From Nitriliruptoraceae bacterium (GTDB lineage: Bacteria > Actinomycetota > Nitriliruptoria > Nitriliruptorales > Nitriliruptoraceae): a DNA stretch of 9,116 nucleotides. The notes beneath the pieces are model-generated. The model did not search any database. It was given only the letters and a program-made list of their open reading frames with translations, and was not told where the DNA came from. Each line of letters starts with the position of its first letter. Position 1 is the first letter of the stretch. Positions 4,189-9,116 of this stretch are shown one piece after another. Location: contig SKNK01000210.1 in assembly GCA_007120565.1 (NCBI GenBank), positions 1 to 9,116 on the forward strand. The letters are read 5' to 3'. The position numbers and the translations under genes are program-made.

Positions 4189-5992
4189 AGTCGCCGTCCG
4201 CACCTTCTCCGGCGTCGTCGGCATCGTCGACCACGTCCTCGTCGGTCTCCTCGCCGACCACGTCATCGGCTCCCTCCGTGTCGACCGGGGGTTGCTCCGT
4301 CGGCTCCTCGCCAACGGGCTCACCCTCATCAACCGGCTCTTCGACCGGCTCCTCGACGAGTGCTGGCGGAGGCTCCTCCTCGGATGCGGGTGGCTCCGGG
4401 GCCTCGGGTTCAGCGGGGAGTGGCGTGCTTCTGGGCGCCTCCTCCCCGACGGCGATCCCCAGGCTGGTCCGCAACCTCTGGACCAACCCGTCGGTGAGGG
4501 TGAGGACCGACGTCGAACTCGAGGCGGTCCAACTCGCCGACGGCACACCGGCCACCGACACCTGCCGGCGGGGTCCCTCCCTCGCACCACCGACGCGGCC
4601 GACGACCAACTCGCCCTGGTCGACGGTCACGAAGGCTGTCCACGCATCGAGTTCTCTGTCTGCGTCCGACAGGACGACCATGGTGCGGCCACCAGCCGGG
4701 ACCGTGATCCCGCCGAGTTCCTCCGGCCGCTCCACGGTCACGCCGCTGAACAGGCTGATCTCAGCGGTGACCTCCTCACTTCCCGGGTTGACGAGTTGGA
4801 GCTGTTCGACCCGACCCTCGGCCGACCCTCCACTCACCGTCCACGTGGCGTCCGCCTGGGGGACCCCCAACTGCACGACGAACGCCGTGCGGTCCACCTC
4901 GCTGCTCTCCAACTCGACCGCGCTGGAAACGAACACTGGCGCCCCGTCAGATCGGGCCGTCACGCCCACGACGTCATCCTCTTCCGGGAAGGTGCCGCGC
5001 AGGTCGATCCGGCGGAGCTGGCCCGGCTCGACCAGCACCTCGGTCAGGCCGTCAGGGAGGTCACCTCCGAGCTCGGTGTGGTACGTCAACTCGACGGGCG
5101 CGACGCGTTCGCCTGGGTTGTAGACCCACAACCAACTGCGAGCCTCCGGACGATCAAGCACCCAGGGCAGCGTCCACGTCTCCGAGGGCTCGGTCGCCGC
5201 ATCCAGTACCGAGACCCCATCGATCCCGCCGATCGCCGAACGCACGAGTTGCACGCCCTGCGCAGCGACGCGGCCCGATGCGACATCCAGGATCGCCGTG
5301 AGGTCGTTGCGCTCTGGCAGGTACTGGTTGATGTCGATCTCGAGGGTGCTGCGCCCTTCGACCGAGAGGTTGCGCAAGGCGAGCGGCGCGACGGGACCAT
5401 CGGAGCTGACGAATCGCAGCGCGATGGTCGCGTCGGTCGGGAAGGGGTTGGTGACCCGCAGGATGGCCTCTGACCCGCCGCTGGTGACCATGCCCGGGAT
5501 CACCCACTGGTTGGAGAAGGGCTGGACGCAACCGCCCGAGACCATGCCCGAAGGCAGTTCATCCCCATCGAGGATCCAGTCGCGGTGCAGGGTCACCGGA
5601 CCATCCCGCCAGGTTGCTCCGACCGCGCCACCTTCACCGAGAGATGGTGAGCGCGTGGTCGCCGCTTCGGGGAAGAGCCGCGGCACGGTGGTGACCTGCC
5701 GCTCGCCGCCCTCGAAGACCTCCAGATCGACCTGGGCTGGCTCGTCGCCAGCTCCGAGGGGACGGGCGACCGTGGCTGTCAGGTCCGTCCCCTCGCGGCC
5801 GTCACCGGCCGGACATACCCAGCTGCCGGCCACAGGCTGCACATCCTGTGCCTCCGGTCCGACCTGCACGTCGGTGGCCGCCGGGGCGTGGGGCTCCTCG
5901 TCGATCGGTCCTACTGCCCAGTTGACCAGCAACACGACCGCGCCGACGACCGCGATGAGGGCGAACGACAACCATGAGGACCGTCGGGTCAT
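4187..5992 (-). CDS. DUF5719 family membrane-anchored extracytoplasmic protein
   Basis: A 601-residue protein matching, by its features and position after the large GT2 gene, the actinobacterial DUF5719 family of unknown function. A basic start (MTRR) and one hydrophobic segment (about 7-26) form a signal anchor, placing the rest outside the membrane. The body (about 40-510) is rich in beta-strand-like repeats with recurring LQLVNPG, LWVYNPG and LRVTNPF phrases, suggesting tandem Ig-like or beta-sandwich modules. Only two cysteines occur (Cys60, Cys155), a possible disulfide. The last 80 residues (about 522-601) contain 32 Asp/Glu and no Lys, Arg or His, an unusual acidic Pro-rich tail. The ATG at 5992 has AGAGG 7 bases upstream and overlaps the glycosyltransferase stop as ATGA, so the two are coupled and likely partners. 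The acetyltransferase follows 11 bases later. Family assignment is from memory of context and architecture; the role is unknown. Confidence 0.82.
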   Translation of the reverse strand: MTRRSSWLSFALIAVVGAVVLLVNWAVGPIDEEPHAPAATDVQVGPEAQDVQPVAGSWVCPAGDGREGTDLTATVARPLGAGDEPAQVDLEVFEGGERQVTTVPRLFPEAATTRSPSLGEGGAVGATWRDGPVTLHRDWILDGDELPSGMVSGGCVQPFSNQWVIPGMVTSGGSEAILRVTNPFPTDATIALRFVSSDGPVAPLALRNLSVEGRSTLEIDINQYLPERNDLTAILDVASGRVAAQGVQLVRSAIGGIDGVSVLDAATEPSETWTLPWVLDRPEARSWLWVYNPGERVAPVELTYHTELGGDLPDGLTEVLVEPGQLRRIDLRGTFPEEDDVVGVTARSDGAPVFVSSAVELESSEVDRTAFVVQLGVPQADATWTVSGGSAEGRVEQLQLVNPGSEEVTAEISLFSGVTVERPEELGGITVPAGGRTMVVLSDADRELDAWTAFVTVDQGELVVGRVGGAREGPRRQVSVAGVPSASWTASSSTSVLTLTDGLVQRLRTSLGIAVGEEAPRSTPLPAEPEAPEPPASEEEPPPALVEEPVEEPVDEGEPVGEEPTEQPPVDTEGADDVVGEETDEDVVDDADDAGEGADGD

Positions 5993-8900
5993 GACGTCAC
6001 CTCTCGGACCGGCAGTCCGGAGCGTTCAGCAGGCTCGGGTCGGCGGGCGAAGCTCGGTGGTCGCAAGGCGAGCGAGACCGCAAGGAGAACGGCCAACAGC
6101 TGTCCGGTGACCGCCAGGCGGCGTGCCGGTCCCCCGGCGTGCCAGACCTCGACCTCTCCTGCTTGCTCGGTTGCCTCGAAGCGAACGGGCATCTCCGCGT
6201 CGTTGGCTCGTTCGAGTTGCTCGCCGTCCGCCTGCGCCATCCACTGGTCCGAGTCGGCATCGGCGACCACCAGCGTGCCGTCCACCCGTGGACGTCCGCG
6301 GTACACCGCGTCGTCGTCGCGGTGCAAGGCCAGGGGCTGCGCACCCTCCGGGAGGAACCCCCGCTGTTCGAGACGTTCGGGAGCATCGCCGCTGGCGAGC
6401 AGCGAGACCGGCGGCATGGCCCCGGCGACCTCGAACAGGCGTGCTCCAGCCAGCGGTCGGGAGATGAGACCGACCTGGGCGCGAAGAACCTCGTCCAAGG
6501 CCTCGCTGGTAGCGCCGGAAGGTACGAGGACGAAACGCACGTTGAGCGGCCCGAGACGAGCCAGGGCATCGGGGTCGCGCCGGTCGAGAGCGTCGGCGAC
6601 GTACCCCTCGACCCGCTCGTAGGCCGGCGAATCCGGGACACCGTACGCCGCCATCGTCGGACCGGTGCCGTGCACCACCTCCCACTGGATCCCCTCGGGC
6701 GTGTCGGCAAGGACCAACACCCGGAAGGGCTCCTGCTCGGCTGCCGCGCCGATGAACGCCGGCAGTGGCGGATCGTCGACCGCGTAGGCATCCCAGGGTC
6801 CCCTCGCCAGATCGAGGGCCACGACCACCAGACTGGCAGCCACACCGATGGCTGTAGCCACCGCCGCCAGCTGCCGCCAACCGAAGCCGAACCGGGACAG
6901 TGAGGCCTCCGCACTGGCGAAGGCCATGGCGAACAGGCCAGCGAACGCCGCAGCGGTGAACAGCAACGGCACCCCTGGCCAGGTGATCTCCCCGGTCCGA
7001 CCGAGCCACCACCCGCCGACGGCACCACCCAGCGCAACGGCCCAGAGCACGGTGACGAACCCCGGCGCCCGAGCGGTGCCGAGGACCAGACCCAAGAGCC
7101 CAGCGAGCAGGAAGCCGACACCCGCCAGGATGCCGGGGAAGCCGATCAGGTCGGGGCTGAGCAGCAGCCACCGCCACAGCTCACCGCCGGCGCGTTCACC
7201 AGCCGCCCCGAACAGCGGCCCGTCGGTAGCCACCAGGTGCAGGCTCCACGGCAGCAGCAGCACCAGCGGCCCGACGGTCGCGACGACCACACGGATCGCG
7301 AGGTTCCACTGCCAGGTCGACAGCGGCCCTACCAGCAGCGACCCGATGATCATCGCGGTGCCGACCGCCAGGAGGGCGAGCAGGACGATCGGTTCGAAGG
7401 CTCCGACCACCGCCCCGAGCAACGCGACCGCCGACACCGCACGCCAGGCGCGGGCTGGCGCGCTGGCGCGCCTTGCGAGGGTGATCATCCCAGCGACGAG
7501 ACCGGGGAGGAACGCGAACAATACGATCGCACCGACCTGGCCGGTCGCCAACGCTGCCAACGCCGGAGGCGAGAGCACGTAGGCCGTGGCGGCGACGACC
7601 CGCGGGATCCGTCGTCGCGAGTAGACCTGCGCAGCCCGCAGCGCCAGGATCCAGGCGACCGCGAAGCTGCCCAGCAGCAACACGCGCGGAGCGAGGAAAC
7701 TGCTCCCGCCGACGAGCAACTGCAGGAGCCCGAGGATCGCCTGTGCGGGGCTCGGATCGCCTTCCGTGCCGAACGCTCCAGCCTCGTACCACCCCGCCGT
7801 GTAGTCGCGCAGGAAGTCGCCCGCGCTCTCGGGCCATGGCGCGAGTGCACCGCCACGCAACTCAGCGCCTACGAACAGCGGCCACGACCCGACGGCGAGC
7901 AACACGAGCAGCGCGAGGCTGCCGACCAGGATCGGACGCTGACCGACCTTGCGGACCACACTTCGCAGGCGCGGCTCAGGAGCGGTGTCGAGCGGCTCGT
8001 CCGGCGCAGGCTCGGGCGCGACCCCGTGGTCGCCACCGGCCACCCAGTCGGCGATCGCTTCCGCGTAGGCACGGATCCGTGGCGCGACGCGCCCGAAGAG
8101 GTCGCGCAGTTCGCGGTCGCTGCGACGGCGCAGTTGCTGCGTCCGCCGACGGAAACGCCAGGTCTGGCGCAGGTGGAGGACGTTCCAGATCCAGGCACGG
8201 ACGGTCTGCCAGGCGTCGGAGACCCGACGCGTGAGCAGGAACCCGAGGACCTTGGCGATCCCGACGAGCAGGTAGAGCAGCAGCACGACCGGGAGGCGCG
8301 CCATGCCATAGTTCTTGAGCAGGGAAGCCAGGGTGTTGCGCTCCGCGAAGTACCGCGGACCGATGAACCGGGTCTGGCCGAGCCGGATGTACTCCGCGGC
8401 AGCATCGAGGTGGTGAGCTACCGCGTCGGGTTGCACCTCGACCTCGTACCCGGCGATCCAAGCCCGCCAGCACAGGTCGAGATCGTCTCGGAACAGGTGG
8501 TACCTGCGGTCGAACCCTCCGAGGTGTCCGTAGGCCTCGAGCCGTATCAGCATCCCTGCCGTCGACAGGTACAGACACGGGCGCGCCAGATCTCGCTGAC
8601 CTTGGTCCAGTTCGCCCGGGTCCACTCCCGAGTCGGCGCGACCGGTGATGTCGATCGTCCAGCCGACGGACTGCAGGTGGGCCGGTTCCTGCCAGGACCG
8701 CAGCTTCGGTCCGACGATCGCCAGCCGTGGGTCACCGGTCAAGGTCTCGACCAGCGTTGCCAGCGTCTCAGGCTCGGGAGCGAGATCGTCGTGCAGGAGC
8801 CAGAGCAGTTCCGCGTCGCCGGCATAGGCGTCGAGGGCCATGTCCACCGCGGCCCCGAACCCCAGGTCGCGATCAGCGACCAGCACCCGCTCGTGGCCGA

Positions 8901-9072
8901 GACGTTCGGTCAACAGGGACCGGGACTCGTCGCCGCTGGCGTTGTCGACCGCCACGATGTCGAGCGACTCGTAGGTCTGCGCGTCGAGCGCATCAAGGGC
9001 ATCCGGCAGCCACGTCTGACCGTCGTGGGTTACGAGCACCGCGAGGACACGGGGCGCAGCGCTGACCGACAC
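5989..9072 (-). CDS. GT2 glycosyltransferase fused to a large multi-pass membrane region
   Basis: A 1027-residue protein with two parts. Residues 8-250 form a GT-A glycosyltransferase family 2 domain: VTHDG (14-18), the nucleotide-binding VAVDNASGD (40-48), DLGFGAAV (69-76), the metal-binding HDD (94-96), a STAGMLIR acceptor-side motif (170-177), GGFD (185-188) and the catalytic-type RDDLDLCWRAW (195-205). It should transfer a sugar from a nucleotide donor at the cytoplasmic face. Then come a hydrophobic segment (about 258-280), a charged linker, roughly ten more membrane segments (about 385-755), a soluble portion (about 756-985) and a final membrane helix (about 990-1007). Streptomyces proteins of the same build precede DUF5719. 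Donor and acceptor are unknown. The GTG at 9072 is the only start visible; AGGAG lies 10 bases upstream. The frame is open to the window edge, so an upstream start outside is possible. Confidence 0.9.
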   Translation of the reverse strand: MSVSAAPRVLAVLVTHDGQTWLPDALDALDAQTYESLDIVAVDNASGDESRSLLTERLGHERVLVADRDLGFGAAVDMALDAYAGDAELLWLLHDDLAPEPETLATLVETLTGDPRLAIVGPKLRSWQEPAHLQSVGWTIDITGRADSGVDPGELDQGQRDLARPCLYLSTAGMLIRLEAYGHLGGFDRRYHLFRDDLDLCWRAWIAGYEVEVQPDAVAHHLDAAAEYIRLGQTRFIGPRYFAERNTLASLLKNYGMARLPVVLLLYLLVGIAKVLGFLLTRRVSDAWQTVRAWIWNVLHLRQTWRFRRRTQQLRRRSDRELRDLFGRVAPRIRAYAEAIADWVAGGDHGVAPEPAPDEPLDTAPEPRLRSVVRKVGQRPILVGSLALLVLLAVGSWPLFVGAELRGGALAPWPESAGDFLRDYTAGWYEAGAFGTEGDPSPAQAILGLLQLLVGGSSFLAPRVLLLGSFAVAWILALRAAQVYSRRRIPRVVAATAYVLSPPALAALATGQVGAIVLFAFLPGLVAGMITLARRASAPARAWRAVSAVALLGAVVGAFEPIVLLALLAVGTAMIIGSLLVGPLSTWQWNLAIRVVVATVGPLVLLLPWSLHLVATDGPLFGAAGERAGGELWRWLLLSPDLIGFPGILAGVGFLLAGLLGLVLGTARAPGFVTVLWAVALGGAVGGWWLGRTGEITWPGVPLLFTAAAFAGLFAMAFASAEASLSRFGFGWRQLAAVATAIGVAASLVVVALDLARGPWDAYAVDDPPLPAFIGAAAEQEPFRVLVLADTPEGIQWEVVHGTGPTMAAYGVPDSPAYERVEGYVADALDRRDPDALARLGPLNVRFVLVPSGATSEALDEVLRAQVGLISRPLAGARLFEVAGAMPPVSLLASGDAPERLEQRGFLPEGAQPLALHRDDDAVYRGRPRVDGTLVVADADSDQWMAQADGEQLERANDAEMPVRFEATEQAGEVEVWHAGGPARRLAVTGQLLAVLLAVSLALRPPSFARRPEPAERSGLPVREVTS

Positions 9073-9116
9073 GGTGGTCTGGCTCCTGACCTCGAGGATG
9101 GCGCGTTTGCGGGAGC

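Noticed and set aside
4061..5473. Plus-strand open frame of 470 codons
   Set aside because: Antisense to DUF5719 and part of the acetyltransferase. It has no recognisable motif and unselected composition.
5997..7177. Minus-strand alternative frames of 374 and 383 codons
   Set aside because: These are shifted readings of the glycosyltransferase. They show Arg/Ser/Trp-rich shadow composition, while the main frame gives clean membrane helices through the same DNA.

Overview
High-GC DNA (roughly two-thirds G+C by eye) with gene content and order typical of actinobacterial chromosomes. I recognise a neighbourhood known from Mycobacterium and Streptomyces: a large membrane glycosyltransferase, a DUF5719 protein, a small metallopeptidase, a DUF3499 protein and a phosphomannomutase. 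Some sequence details diverge from those genera, so a deeper-branching or uncultured actinobacterium (for example Nitriliruptoria-like) is possible. That placement is inference. Apart from one small DUF6788 gene of a kind I associate with accessory DNA, I see no rRNA, tRNA, CRISPR array, transposase or phage genes, so this is core rather than mobile DNA.

Layout. The right two-thirds (9072 down to 3594, minus strand) is one apparent operon: a 1027-residue GT2 glycosyltransferase with a long multi-pass membrane region, a 601-residue membrane-anchored DUF5719 protein overlapping it by ATGA, and a GNAT acetyltransferase 11 bases further on. Its promoter lies beyond the window. A plus-strand metallopeptidase (3075-3503) converges on this operon; a GC-rich hairpin lies between their stop codons. 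The metallopeptidase is divergent from the DUF3499 gene (2866-2237, minus). After a 353-base gap comes the DUF6788-like Cys-rich protein (1883-1518), then phosphomannomutase/phosphoglucomutase (1416-13), both minus.

How the genes may work together. ManB-type mutases feed GDP-mannose or UDP-glucose synthesis. The GT2 membrane protein is a likely consumer of activated sugar at the membrane. DUF5719 is predicted to sit outside the membrane beside it. The whole looks like an envelope or surface-glycan module with several members of unknown function.

The least expected signal is regulatory. Two inverted repeats with the same arms and spacing (TCTTGGG-N12-CCCAAGA) lie at 1990-2015 and 2959-2984, upstream of the two left-hand transcription units. 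The first overlaps a credible promoter. A separate perfect palindrome (AACCACA-N4-TGTGGTT) exactly fills the spacer of a candidate DUF3499 promoter. The metallopeptidase and DUF3499 genes both look leaderless. These calls come from reading the sequence and have not been tested by motif search.
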